Shown: positions 8,111 to 17,048, counted from the stretch's first letter. The stretch: 41,784 nucleotides of DNA from an uncultured bacterium (GCA_905215755.1 CAJMRE010000015.1:1-41784); one strand, 5' to 3'. The notes: generated by a model from the letters alone, not told the origin. Translations and numbers: made by a program.

Positions 8111-9756
8111 CGCTGATCACCCTCGCGCGACCAGGGAAGGCGGATACGCGGGCGTTCGGTGCGCATTGCACGGTCGGCGACCATATCGCCCCAAGGGCCG
8201 ACGGCGCACCCCAGTTCCACGAGCATCTCGCGCGTGGCCTCGCGCACGCTGGTCGCAAAAGCGCTGGTCTGCCCCACTGCCTCGTCAGCGCGCCCAAACG
8301 CCATGAGCGCGGCGAGATCCTGCCCGCCATCGGCGATACGAATCTTGGAGCTCAACGCACAGGCAATCTCAAAGCGCATGGCAACATCCTCGTCTGCCCC
8401 GCGCGCACCGAACCGGTTGAACACGGCGCTCATGCGCGTGCGCGGCACACCTACTCGACTTGCCAGTTCAATGACGCGCGACGCCGATGTCGCGGACGAC
8501 ACCGCCGCATCGCCAACGACCAGGCAACGGTCGCTCGCCGCCACCGCAGCCGCCACGGCGTCGCCCCAAAAGACCGAGGTATCGATAAAGACCACGTCGG
8601 ATTCGCGACGCAGGACATCAAGCAGTAGCTCCACCGGACGTGCCATGAGCTCGGCTTGCTCGGGCGCCGCGACGGGACCCCAGAGCGTAACGCCCGGCGC
8701 CACGCGCATCGATGCGGCTACGATATCCGGCTCGGTGAGCGCGCCCGCCGCCGACGGCTCGATAAGTGCCGCCATATCGCGCGGAGCATCGACGCCTAAC
8801 AAGTCGTAAAGGTTTCCAAACATCAGGTCCAGGTCGAGCACGGCGGCACGCAAGCCCAACAGCGACGATGTGTGTGCCATGGTGGCAACGATCGTCGACT
8901 TGCCGCAACCGCCCGAGCCCGAAATGGCGCAGATGACCGGAGCTCGATGCGGCGAAGCGGCAGCGTCTGCCGGCGGCATCGGAGGCGGCGGGGCGGGCGT
9001 CGGTGACAGCGTCCCCGTCTCCTCCGCCGCAACCACACGCTGCGTCCAAGCCGGCATGGCAGCTTGTTCGGTCTGCGAGGCAGGCTCGTTCTGTGCAATC
9101 TGCTCATGCTGCATCAGCGACAACTCGCCGCACCCGGCAAAGCCCTCAACTTCGTCGAGTTCATCCACCAGATTCACGCCGTGCACGTATCCCATATCTA
9201 CAGCCGGGGAATCGCCAGCATGCTGCGCCGGCCCTCCAGCGTCATCGTATACAAGGGGGTTCCGGGGGCGCCGACCATGCTCGGCTTCCGCTTTTCCATA
9301 ATCATCAACACGCGGGCCTCTTGTAGCGCGAGGCGCCCCGGGTTCCCTATCAACAAAAGCATCGGGCTCAATCGTCATGCGCCGATCGGAATCAACCGCT
9401 CCCTCGCCCGCGCACCCGTTGCCGCATATACTGTGCGCAGCGATGACCTCGGTCGCCCCTGCGCGAAACAGCCCCTCGATATCCGACGGATCGAGTGCTT
9501 CTATCAACACGACCACGCGACTCACGCGGCCCTCGGCCGTCAGGCGCGCAACGGTCTTTCGCACGTCTTCGGCATCGAACAGGGCTGCCGCGATAATCGC
9601 CGCCCCGCGACGCGACGGAAACGCCCGTGCCATGGACACCAGCCCATCCAGGTCGCCCACGCGAAGCACTTGCGCGCCCGCATCGCGGCCCTCGACTTCC
9701 CGCTGCAGCAATCCGTAATCACCGCACGCGCAGCATGCAAGCCAGATCGCTTTCAT
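8107..9756 (-). CDS. tadZ: TadZ/CpaE-like localisation ATPase
   Basis: A 549-residue protein. The ATG at 9756 overlaps the cpaB stop (TGATG); GTG at 9759 is an alternative. The N-terminal part (about residues 1-110) is a receiver-like alpha/beta fold (LDGLVSMARAFPSR, VVVLIEALDPSDIEGL, GATEVIAA). A long acidic, Pro-rich linker (TPAPPPPMPPADAAASP near residue 275) leads to a MinD/ParA-type ATPase: P-loop SGSGGCGKST, then AVLDLDLMFGNLYDLLG and DVVFIDTS. The usual signature Lys of the deviant Walker A is Ser here. TadZ proteins place the pilus machine at the cell pole. The C-terminal end is basic. Confidence 0.88.
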   Translation of the reverse strand: MKAIWLACCACGDYGLLQREVEGRDAGAQVLRVGDLDGLVSMARAFPSRRGAAIIAAALFDAEDVRKTVARLTAEGRVSRVVVLIEALDPSDIEGLFRAGATEVIAAHSICGNGCAGEGAVDSDRRMTIEPDAFVDREPGAPRATRGPRVDDYGKAEAEHGRRPRNPLVYDDAGGPAQHAGDSPAVDMGYVHGVNLVDELDEVEGFAGCGELSLMQHEQIAQNEPASQTEQAAMPAWTQRVVAAEETGTLSPTPAPPPPMPPADAAASPHRAPVICAISGSGGCGKSTIVATMAHTSSLLGLRAAVLDLDLMFGNLYDLLGVDAPRDMAALIEPSAAGALTEPDIVAASMRVAPGVTLWGPVAAPEQAELMARPVELLLDVLRRESDVVFIDTSVFWGDAVAAAVAASDRCLVVGDAAVSSATSASRVIELASRVGVPRTRMSAVFNRFGARGADEDVAMRFEIACALSSKIRIADGGQDLAALMAFGRADEAVGQTSAFATSVREATREMLVELGCAVGPWGDMVADRAMRTERPRIRLPWSREGDQR

Positions 9757-10415
9757 CACTCGTCGCCTCCGCTCTTTTTGTCGCGCACCGTGGCGGGAAT
9801 CGTCAAACTGACCGTCCCCTTACCCGAGGCCCCCAGCAATTCCTTAACGTCTTCGGGGTCGGCCGCCAGCGTCACCCATTCGATCTTGCCTTCACGCGTG
9901 GCGCCGGCATCTTCGCTGGTATCGATTACGCGCGCGCCGCACAGCCGATCGGTCACGCCGTCCTTTTGCACGTACACGTCCACGTAGCTGCCCACGCCCG
10001 TGGCGCCCCCGACCGAATGCTCGGCATCGACCGCCACCGAAACGGCGACCTTGCCTTTGGGCACCTCGAGCGTGTGGGTTTCGGCCTTGGTGTAGACATC
10101 GCAAATCACGGCATTTTTAGGGATGCGCGAGGTCGTCACGTCGCCGCGTACCTGGCGCAGCTCGGTCGCCGCATCGCGCGGCAACAGGCTCGCCAGCCAT
10201 TCCTGGGTTATGACATTGGTCTCGTCGAGGGTCTCGCCCACATCGATATCACGCGCCGCGACGCACACCTCGACGCGATCGCCGCCATACTTGGCCAGCG
10301 TCTCGGCCTGGACCTGCTCAGCCTGCGAGCGAATCGACGATGCGTAGACCATGCAGAGCAGCGCGGCGAGCACACCCGCGATTAGACTGATGGCGATGCG
10401 CTTGCTCTTGTTCAC
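9756..10415 (-). CDS. cpaB: CpaB/RcpC-like pilus assembly protein with SAF domain
   Basis: A 219-residue protein. The GTG at 10415 is chosen because AGAGGAG lies 5 nt upstream; an in-frame TTG at 10430 would place the RBS inside the coding region. A membrane anchor (IAISLIAGVLAALLCMVYAS) is followed by a SAF domain (VEVCVAARDIDVGETLDETN) and an RcpC-type beta-rich domain (EVPKGKVAVSVAVDAEHSVGG, then GSYVDVYVQKDG). In diderm Tad systems CpaB helps the secretin; here, with no secretin, it probably acts at the cell wall. It is the first gene of the operon, so promoter signals should lie in the 250 bp upstream; a TTGACA box is visible there at 10513-10518, without a convincing -10. Confidence 0.88.
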   Translation of the reverse strand: MNKSKRIAISLIAGVLAALLCMVYASSIRSQAEQVQAETLAKYGGDRVEVCVAARDIDVGETLDETNVITQEWLASLLPRDAATELRQVRGDVTTSRIPKNAVICDVYTKAETHTLEVPKGKVAVSVAVDAEHSVGGATGVGSYVDVYVQKDGVTDRLCGARVIDTSEDAGATREGKIEWVTLAADPEDVKELLGASGKGTVSLTIPATVRDKKSGGDE

Positions 10416-10614
10416 GGCCGCTCCTCTCAAGGTAGCACCGGGCGGATGCCCGTAGCACCATTGTCCGAGCGGGCAAGCAGCAAAACGGTGCGATCGCGAT
10501 CTTGGTTTTGAGTGTCAAACCAATTGCCGACCAAAAGCTGACCGGCCCGTCAAGCTCGTGGCAAGGTTTTGGTCAGCACGTCAGCAAAACGCACGTTTAG
10601 GGGCGCATCGGCAA

Positions 10615-10650
10615 TAAAAAAGCCGCCTCCCGTACCATTGGGAGACGGCT
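10615..10650 (-). terminator. Intrinsic terminator downstream of rsgA
   Basis: An 11-bp stem (AGCCGTCTCCC pairing with GGGAGGCGGCT, one G-T wobble) with an 8-nt loop, followed on the minus strand by a run of T. It sits 17 bp after the rsgA stop codon. Confidence 0.9.
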
Positions 10651-10667
10651 GTCATAGGTAGATTCAA

Positions 10668-11852
10668 TTACAGATGGACATCGGGATCGAGCATCTGAGC
10701 ACTCACACGCATGGATGACGCCAGGTTTTGGAACGTCTCCAGGCGCAGGCTGTCGATTTGCCCGGCATCCTCGGCCTCGCGAACGGCGCAGCCCGGTTCG
10801 TGGGTATGCGTGCAGTCGCCAAACCGGCACGCACGCGACGCCTCGACGATCTCGGGAAACGCGCGTGCCAAGCCCCGCTCATGCCCCACGAGCGGCAGAC
10901 TGCGCAGGCCCGGCGCGTCAGCAATAACGCCGGCTTCGCCCGGCAGCGCCACCATCACGCGCGCGACCGTGGTGTGGCGACCCTGGTCATCGCGCTCACG
11001 TACGCCGCCGGTCGCCAACGTATCGTGACCCAGCAGCGCGTTGAGCAGCGTCGACTTGCCAGCACCCGATTCACCCAAGATCATGGCGCAGCTCCCGGCG
11101 GGCACGCAGGCGCGCACCTCGTCCAGGCCACGACCCTCGGCAGAGGACGTCACGATCACGCGCACGTCCGGACCCACCAAGCGGTGCACACGGTCCAGAT
11201 CGCGCTCGAGCTCATCGGCGTCGCAGCGGTCGGCCTTGGTGAGTACCACCACCGGCTCGGCATCGCAGTCGAGTGCCAACACCAGCGAGCGCGCCACGCG
11301 GTCGAGCAGTACCTCGCCGGCGCCGAGCGCCTGCACGATCAGCACGCTATCCACGTTGGAGCAAAGCACCTGACGCTCGCCGCGAGCGCGTCCACGCCAG
11401 CGCTCAAAACTCGTGCGGCGTGGCAGCACGCACTCGATCACGCCCATGTTGTGCCCGGGCGCACGACGCACCGCCACGCGGTCGCCCACGGCGGGCAGCA
11501 GAACCTCGTCCTCGCCACGCGACTTGGCAAACCCCACGGCATGCTCGGCACGAAAGGTGTCATCGGCAGCCGCCACCAGCGGAAACCCACGATCCAGGCG
11601 CACCACGGCACCAAGCTGCATCTGCTCGGGCTCCTCGGCCCGAGCACAATAATCATCGAAGGCAGCCCGCTGAGCATCATCGACCGGCAGATCGTCGAAC
11701 GCCGGAACATCCTGCAGCGCATCGAGTCCCGACACGCTTGCCAGCAGCTCCTCGGCAGACGCGGGAGCTTCGGTCGCAAGCTTCCGACGACGATCGCGCT
11801 TAGCCCGCGCCCCCGTCGTCTTTTTCTTCGCCTTAGCCTTCGCCTTGCCCAC
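10668..11852 (-). CDS. rsgA: Small ribosomal subunit biogenesis GTPase RsgA
   Basis: A 394-residue protein. The GTG at 11852 is chosen for its GGGAGG site 5 nt upstream. The N-terminus is a basic Lys/Arg-rich extension of about 45 residues, unlike standard RsgA. An OB-fold region follows (LGAVVRLDRGFPLV, VLPAVGDRVAVRR). The circularly permuted GTPase has G4 LTKAD before G1 GESGAGKST and then G3 DAPG. The C-terminal zinc-binding region reads CRFGDCTHTHEPGCAV (CxxxxCxHxxxxxC). RsgA checks late 30S subunit maturation and releases RbfA. The extension could aid rRNA binding. It is a monocistronic gene between two terminators. Confidence 0.95.
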   Translation of the reverse strand: MGKAKAKAKKKTTGARAKRDRRRKLATEAPASAEELLASVSGLDALQDVPAFDDLPVDDAQRAAFDDYCARAEEPEQMQLGAVVRLDRGFPLVAAADDTFRAEHAVGFAKSRGEDEVLLPAVGDRVAVRRAPGHNMGVIECVLPRRTSFERWRGRARGERQVLCSNVDSVLIVQALGAGEVLLDRVARSLVLALDCDAEPVVVLTKADRCDADELERDLDRVHRLVGPDVRVIVTSSAEGRGLDEVRACVPAGSCAMILGESGAGKSTLLNALLGHDTLATGGVRERDDQGRHTTVARVMVALPGEAGVIADAPGLRSLPLVGHERGLARAFPEIVEASRACRFGDCTHTHEPGCAVREAEDAGQIDSLRLETFQNLASSMRVSAQMLDPDVHL

Positions 11853-11901
11853 AAGCGCCTCCCAGCACCACAAATCACAACTGAGCAGGTATTTTACCCA
11901 C

Positions 11902-11937
11902 AAAAAAGAGCTGGTCGAGCAAACGCTCGACCAGCTC
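11902..11937 (-). terminator. Intrinsic terminator upstream of rsgA
   Basis: A perfect 13-bp stem (GAGCTGGTCGAGC and its complement) with a 4-nt loop, preceded on the plus strand by six A, so on the minus strand it ends in a T run. It should end the transcript coming from the P-type ATPase gene. Confidence 0.88.
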
Positions 11938-11996
11938 ACATACTTTCCCTTAGCCCTTTTCATCCGCGCGGGAGAAAAGCCAGCAAGGATACCGCA

Positions 11997-12084
11997 GGGC
12001 CCGCCCCGGAAGCCCTTTCTCCCGAACGATCCCGCAGCGCGAAGCGCGAGGACCAGTGAGGGAGAAAGGGCGTGGGGCGGGCCC
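11997..12084. repeat. Long imperfect inverted repeat between the P-type ATPase gene and rsgA
   Basis: Left arm 11997-12023 and right arm 12060-12084 pair over two perfect blocks: GGGCCCGCCCC with GGGGCGGGCCC (11 bp) and GCCCTTTCTCCC with GGGAGAAAGGGC (12 bp), separated by a small internal loop (4 nt against 2 nt). The 36-nt centre contains a smaller GCGC hairpin. It begins 12 bp after the ATPase stop codon. It is far larger than an ordinary terminator and has no T run. It could be a REP-like element or an mRNA-end stabiliser. Confidence 0.75.
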
Positions 12085-12095
12085 GGACGAGAGCG

Positions 12096-14777
12096 TTACT
12101 CCTTCTCCACAGCGCGCATGATCGCCTTGTAGATCTCCATCAACGGAATGATCAGGAAAGCAAGGCCCAGGGCGGCGATAACGCCCTTGAGCTCAAGCGT
12201 CACGGGGCCAAAGAACATCTCGGCAAGCGTCGGCTGAACGGTCACGATAACCGTCAGTACCAGCGCCAGCGCGGCAGATGCCCACAGCCACTTGTTCTGC
12301 TTCTTCATGCTAAACAGCGACGCACGACGGCTGCGCATATTGAAGCAGTGGAAGATCTCGACCATGTTGAGCGTGATGAACGCCATCATCACGCCTTCCT
12401 CGTCGGCATTGCCGGCGATCATATCGGCGATGTGGATGTAGCCCATGTCAAAGTACACGCCCACAAAGAAGCTCGCCAGCACCAGCACGGTGATGATCAA
12501 GCCCTGGACCACACAGTCCAGGCCCATATTACCGGCAAAGACGCCGTCCTTGGCGTTGCGCGGCTTGCGCTTCATGATGTCGCCCTCGGCATCCTCCATG
12601 CCCAGCGCGAGCGCGGGGAAGCAGTCGGTGACCAGGTTCACCCACAGCAGCTGCACCGGCTGGAAGATGGTAAAGCCGATGAGCGTGGCGATAAACACCG
12701 AGAACACCTCGGCAAGGTTAGCCGAAAGCAGGAACTGGATGACCTTGCGGATATTGTCGTAGATGCGACGGCCCTCTTCGCAAGCACCGATGATGGTGGC
12801 GAAGTTGTCGTCGGCAAGCACCATGTCGGCAACGTTCTTGGTGACGTCGGTACCGGTGATGCCCATGCCCACGCCGATGTCGGCGCGCTTGATGGACGGG
12901 GCGTCGTTGACGCCGTCGCCCGTCATGGCCACGATCTGGTCGCGCGACTTCCAGGCCTCGACGATGCGGGTCTTGTGCTCGGGCTGGACGCGAGCGTACA
13001 CGCCGTAGTCCTCGATGTGCGCGTCGAGCTCCTCGTCGCTCATGCGATCGAGGTCGGCACCGGTGATGGCATGGCTGCGATCGGTGACGATTCCCAGCTG
13101 CTTGGCAATGGCCACGGCGGTGTCGATATGGTCGCCCGTGATCATGACGGTGCGAATACCGGCATCGTGGGCCTCGCGGATGGCGTCGGCGACCTCGGGG
13201 CGGACAGGGTCAATCATGCCGGATAGGCCGCAGAAGACCAGGTCGTGCTCGAGCGCAGCGGGGCTGCAGTCGCTCGGGACCTCGGTGTAAGTGCGGCTTG
13301 CCAGCGCCAGCACGCGCAGGGCCTCGTCGGCCATGGCCTTGTTGGCGGCCACGAGCTCGGCGCGACGCTCCTCGGTCAGGGGGACGACCTTTTCGCCCTC
13401 GTAGATATGGGTGCACAGACCAATCACCACGTCGGGCGCGCCCTTGGTGTACTGCTCGTACTCGCCGTCCAGGGTCTCGACGACCACAGACATCATCTTA
13501 CGGCCCGAGTCGAACGGGGCCTCGCCCACGCGCGGGTGCTCGGCAGTCAGGCCAGTAAGACCAGCCTTGCCGGCATCGTTGACGAGTGCACACTCGGTCG
13601 GCTCGCCCACGGCCTCGCCCAGTTCCTCGTCCCACTGGGCATCGGAGCACAGTGCCATACCGGCCAGGAACTTCTCCTTGGGCGCAGCGAGCTCGTGCTT
13701 GACGACGGTCATCTTGTTCTGGGTAAGGGTGCCGGTCTTGTCGGAGCAGATGGTCTGCGTGCAGCCAAGGGTCTCGACGGCAGAAAGCTTGCGGATGATC
13801 GCCTGGCGCTTGGCCATCTTGGTCACGCCGAGCGAAAGCACGATGGTCACGACGGCGACCAGGCCCTCGGGGATGGCGGCGACGGCAAGCGAGACGGCGA
13901 CCATAAAGGTGTCGAGCAGGGCAGTCGGGTCGGTGAGGACGTTGCCCACGCCGTGACGGATGATGTCGACGCCAAAGATGACGACGCAGATGACGATAAC
14001 CATAATGGTAAGGATGCGGCTGAGCTCGGCGAGCTTCACCTGCAGCGGCGTGAGCTCTTCCTTGGCCTCGGCCAGGGCGCCGGCAATCTTGCCCATCTCG
14101 GTGTTCATGCCGGTGCCGACCACGACGGCGCGACCACGGCCGTACACAACGGTGGAACCCATATAGCACATGTTCTTGCGGTCGCCGAGCGGCACGTCAT
14201 CGGTGCCCGCGGCGAGCTCGATCACGTTGGCATGCTTCTCGACGGGCACGGACTCGCCGGTAAGGGCGGCCTCTTCGATCTTCATCGTGGCGCTCTCGAG
14301 GACGCGGCAGTCGGCCGGAACGGAGTCGCCCGCCTCGAGCATGATCACGTCACCGGGCACGAGCTCGGCGCTCGGCAGATGCACGAGCTTGCCGTCGCGC
14401 AGCACCTTGGACTGCGCCGCGCTCATCTCCTGCAGGGCCTCGAGGGCCTCCTCGCTCTTGGCTTCCTGGACCACGCCCAGTACCGAGTTGACGATAACGA
14501 CGAACATGATGATGACGACATCGGCAAAGTCGGGCTCGCCCTTGACCATGCCCGTGAGCGCGCTGATGACGGCGGCAACGATCAGCATGATGACCATGGG
14601 GTCGGCCATCTGCTCAAAGAAACGCTTCCACAGCGGCGTCTTCTCGGCTTCCTCGAGCTTGTTAGGGCCTGTCTTGGCGAGGCGCGACGACGCCTCGCCG
14701 GTGCTCAGGCCGAGGTGCTCATCGACACCTTGGTCGCTGAGCACCTCCGCCGCGGCGGACAGGTATTCCTTTTGCAT
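12096..14777 (-). CDS. Calcium-type P-type ATPase
   Basis: An 893-residue P2-type cation ATPase with every hallmark. It has an N-terminal cation_ATPase_N region (STGEASSRLAKTGPNKLEE), actuator motif LTGES, transmembrane helix 4 motif AIPEGL, phosphorylation site DKTGTLT, KGAPDV in the nucleotide-binding domain, and MITGDH and TGDGVNDAPSIKRADIG in the P domain, then six C-terminal membrane segments. The PEGL motif and length fit SERCA/PMCA-like bacterial Ca2+ exporters (YloB/LMCA1 type). Mn2+ or Na+/K+-type transport cannot be excluded by eye. The start follows AGGAGGGG with a 7-nt gap. It appears monocistronic. Confidence 0.9.
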   Translation of the reverse strand: MQKEYLSAAAEVLSDQGVDEHLGLSTGEASSRLAKTGPNKLEEAEKTPLWKRFFEQMADPMVIMLIVAAVISALTGMVKGEPDFADVVIIMFVVIVNSVLGVVQEAKSEEALEALQEMSAAQSKVLRDGKLVHLPSAELVPGDVIMLEAGDSVPADCRVLESATMKIEEAALTGESVPVEKHANVIELAAGTDDVPLGDRKNMCYMGSTVVYGRGRAVVVGTGMNTEMGKIAGALAEAKEELTPLQVKLAELSRILTIMVIVICVVIFGVDIIRHGVGNVLTDPTALLDTFMVAVSLAVAAIPEGLVAVVTIVLSLGVTKMAKRQAIIRKLSAVETLGCTQTICSDKTGTLTQNKMTVVKHELAAPKEKFLAGMALCSDAQWDEELGEAVGEPTECALVNDAGKAGLTGLTAEHPRVGEAPFDSGRKMMSVVVETLDGEYEQYTKGAPDVVIGLCTHIYEGEKVVPLTEERRAELVAANKAMADEALRVLALASRTYTEVPSDCSPAALEHDLVFCGLSGMIDPVRPEVADAIREAHDAGIRTVMITGDHIDTAVAIAKQLGIVTDRSHAITGADLDRMSDEELDAHIEDYGVYARVQPEHKTRIVEAWKSRDQIVAMTGDGVNDAPSIKRADIGVGMGITGTDVTKNVADMVLADDNFATIIGACEEGRRIYDNIRKVIQFLLSANLAEVFSVFIATLIGFTIFQPVQLLWVNLVTDCFPALALGMEDAEGDIMKRKPRNAKDGVFAGNMGLDCVVQGLIITVLVLASFFVGVYFDMGYIHIADMIAGNADEEGVMMAFITLNMVEIFHCFNMRSRRASLFSMKKQNKWLWASAALALVLTVIVTVQPTLAEMFFGPVTLELKGVIAALGLAFLIIPLMEIYKAIMRAVEKE

Positions 14778-15110
14778 ATAGAGTCCCCTCCTGGGATTCG
14801 GGCCACTCAGCAGATTGATGCCCGATCATAATTCCCAGGAGAAGGGCAAGGGCTCATCAAGGCTGCCGTGCTGAGCGGCAGTTGATAGTGGGGCTATGGT
14901 ACCCCAAAGCGACGCGTCTAGCCAAAACATTCCATCTGGAAACACGGCACAGACGCAACGGTGCAGACCGTGTGATGCTCAACATTGATAAAACGTTTTT
15001 TCTTCGGCGCATCATCAAACTGAAATATCGCCCAGATAGCAGCGGTTAGAACAGTTGGTAAAGTTTTTGCATATACCGTTTTTCCGCAAAAAATGAACTT
15101 CTAATTCGGC
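14778..15110. other. Gene-free region between the P-type ATPase and pyruvate kinase genes
   Basis: No convincing coding region. It contains a hairpin CTGCCG/CGGCAG (14863-14881) and a GGGG/CCCC pair around 14889-14905. The right half becomes markedly AT-rich towards the pyruvate kinase promoter. The ATPase promoter should lie in the left part on the minus strand, but I see no clear boxes. Confidence 0.5.
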
Positions 15111-15155
15111 ATACGGTCGATTTTTTGGGGTATTCGGTCGTCATTTCGTTATAAT
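15111..15155 (+). promoter_or_regulatory. Pyruvate kinase promoter with repeated ACGGTCG-like boxes
   Basis: A perfect TATAAT -10 box at 15150-15155 has no good -35 box. Two related decamers, ATACGGTCGA (15111-15120) and ATTCGGTCGT (15132-15141), sit 21 bp apart just upstream, and an inverted relative (ATATACCGTT) lies at 15071-15080. The 21-bp step (two helical turns) suggests an activator or repressor site. The start codon is 63 bp downstream of the -10 box. Confidence 0.55.
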
Positions 15156-15218
15156 CATCTCAGTTTTATTTCTTATGGTTTATCTATCAGCGCAAGACGA
15201 TGTCAGATGGAGGTCTGA

Positions 15219-16679
15219 ATGTACAAGCGCACCAAGATTGTATGCACCATGGGTCCCGCCTGCGATAGCGACGAGACCATCCGCGAGATGATCAAGGCGG
15301 GCATGAACGTCGCCCGTTTTAACTTCTCGCACGGATCCTACGACGAGCACCACGGTCGCATCGAGCGCGTCCGTCGTATTTCCAAGGAGCTCGGTCTGCC
15401 CGTCGGCATCCTGCTCGACACCAAGGGCCCCGAGGTCCGCACTGGCCTTCTGGTCGACGGCAAGAAGGTTGCCGTCAAGACCGGCGACAAGATCGTCGTC
15501 ACCGCTCAGCCCACGTCAGAGGATTTCCACGGCACCGCTGAGCACATCTCCCTCGACTACCTGGCCCTGCCCTCCGAGGTCGAGAAGGGCTCCCTCATCC
15601 TGATCGATGACGGCCTGGTTGCCCTCGAGGTCGAGTCCGTCGACGGCCAGGACATGACCTGCGTCGTCAAGAACGACGGCCTGATCGGCGAGCGCAAGGG
15701 CGTCAACATGCCCAACGTCAACATCTCGCTGCCCGCCATCACCGAGCGCGATCGTCAGGACATCCTCTTTGGCCTGACCGAGAACATCGACTACATCGCC
15801 GCTTCCTTCATCCGTGACGGCGAGTCCGTCCGCGGCATCCGCAAGCTTTGCCGCGAGAACGGTGGCGAGCACGTCACGATCTTCCCGAAGATCGAGTGCG
15901 CCCTGGGCGTCGAGAACTTCGACGAGATCCTCGAGGCTTCCGACGGCATCATGGTTGCCCGTGGCGACCTGGGCATCGAGATCAAGCCCGAGCTCGTTCC
16001 GCACATCCAGAAGGAGATCATCGCTAAGTGCAACGCGGCCTACAAGCCCGTTATCACCGCTACGCAGATGCTCGACTCCATGCAGCAGAACCCGCGCCCG
16101 ACGCGCGCCGAGGTTGCCGACGTTGCTAACGCCATTTACGACGGCACCGACGCCGTTATGCTCTCTGGCGAGTCCGCTGCCGGTAAGTACCCGGTCGAGG
16201 CCGTCAAGATGCAGGCCAGCATTGCTCTCGAGACCGAGAAGTACCTCCCGGCCCACGCTCCGCTCGAGGTTCCGGCCGACGCTCATGGCACCCGCGTTGT
16301 TAACAACGTTGTGGGTATGTCCGCTGTGAACATGGCCACCACCGTTGGCGCCAAGTGCATCACCGTGCCGACGACCACCGGTCGTACCGCTCGCCTGATT
16401 TCGCACTTCCGTCCCAACATGCCGATCTGCGCGTTCTCCCGCCACGAGTGGGCCGTCCAGCAGATGATCATGTACTGGGGCGTTATCCCGCATCAGGCCG
16501 AGATTACCCAGGGCACCGTCAACGGCACGATCGTCAAGGCGATCGAGACCGCTAAGGAGCTCGGCTACGTCGAGGCCGGCGACCTGACCGTCGCTACCGC
16601 CGGCGATCCCCGCATGAGCGTCCAGCTCGAGGACAAGGTCTCCTCGACCAACGTCGCTTACGTCGCTCAGGTGCGCTAA
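15219..16679 (+). CDS. pyk: Pyruvate kinase
   Basis: A 486-residue glycolytic enzyme converting phosphoenolpyruvate and ADP to pyruvate and ATP. It shows the family order: RTKIVCTMGPA at the N-terminus, NVARFNFSHGS, LDTKGPEVRTG, the B domain, then IFPKIECALGVENFDEI with the catalytic Lys, MVARGDLGIE, ITATQMLDSM, and the PTRAEVADVANAIYDGTDA segment. The C-terminal allosteric domain is complete (VPTTTGRTARLIS). The start follows TGGAGG by 5 nt. Codon use is strongly biased to C-ending codons, typical of a highly expressed gene. It has its own promoter and a strong terminator. Confidence 0.97.
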   Translation: MYKRTKIVCTMGPACDSDETIREMIKAGMNVARFNFSHGSYDEHHGRIERVRRISKELGLPVGILLDTKGPEVRTGLLVDGKKVAVKTGDKIVVTAQPTSEDFHGTAEHISLDYLALPSEVEKGSLILIDDGLVALEVESVDGQDMTCVVKNDGLIGERKGVNMPNVNISLPAITERDRQDILFGLTENIDYIAASFIRDGESVRGIRKLCRENGGEHVTIFPKIECALGVENFDEILEASDGIMVARGDLGIEIKPELVPHIQKEIIAKCNAAYKPVITATQMLDSMQQNPRPTRAEVADVANAIYDGTDAVMLSGESAAGKYPVEAVKMQASIALETEKYLPAHAPLEVPADAHGTRVVNNVVGMSAVNMATTVGAKCITVPTTTGRTARLISHFRPNMPICAFSRHEWAVQQMIMYWGVIPHQAEITQGTVNGTIVKAIETAKELGYVEAGDLTVATAGDPRMSVQLEDKVSSTNVAYVAQVR

Positions 16680-16708
16680 AACGCACTTGCAAGCATACTT
16701 GCATTGCA

Positions 16709-16744
16709 AAGGGCCCGGAAGGCTTCGCCTTCCGGGCCCTTTTT
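16709..16744 (+). terminator. Intrinsic terminator of pyruvate kinase
   Basis: A perfect 15-bp stem (AAGGGCCCGGAAGGC and complement) with a 3-nt loop and a short T run. A small palindrome TGCAAG-CATA-CTTGCA lies between it and the stop codon. Confidence 0.92.
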
Positions 16745-16924
16745 CTGTGCCAATGCCGCCGCACGGCAAAACACGCACTCATTTCTTTACCAAAAGCGCG
16801 AAATCCACCCTTCGAGGCCCAAAAAATAAAGCCCCAAGCGCTAAAAGTGTTCGCCCGGTGGCAAACCCACACCTCACACAGGGCTGATAAATCGTTTTAG
16901 CAAGAACCAAATCGACCTGGTTTT

Positions 16925-17048
16925 CGGAAGTATGCGGCAAATTTTGGAACCTCCGAGCACACCCTGTTTTTTCGCAACAAAATGCCTGATAAACTAGCCT
17001 CAAAAGCCAGGTCCGCTCATAGGGTTCAGATTTTGCCGCATACTTCCG
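16925..17048. repeat. 17-bp perfect inverted repeat in the leader of the nuclease-like gene
   Basis: CGGAAGTATGCGGCAAA at 16925-16941 recurs as its exact complement at 17032-17048, 90 bp apart. The similarity extends inward for roughly another 10 bp with mismatches (GGAACC and GGTTC). The right arm ends 54 bp before the downstream start codon. The rest of the interval 16745-17102 holds no gene I can support. Confidence 0.85.

Noticed and set aside
13245..14831. Long open frame on the plus strand opposite the P-type ATPase gene (528 codons)
   Set aside because: The opposite strand encodes a complete P-type ATPase with all motifs; the plus-strand reading is His/Asp-rich low-quality sequence, an effect of high-GC codon use.
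15516..16778. Long open frame opposite pyruvate kinase (420 codons)
   Set aside because: It shadows pyruvate kinase and includes its terminator region; no motif or ribosome site.
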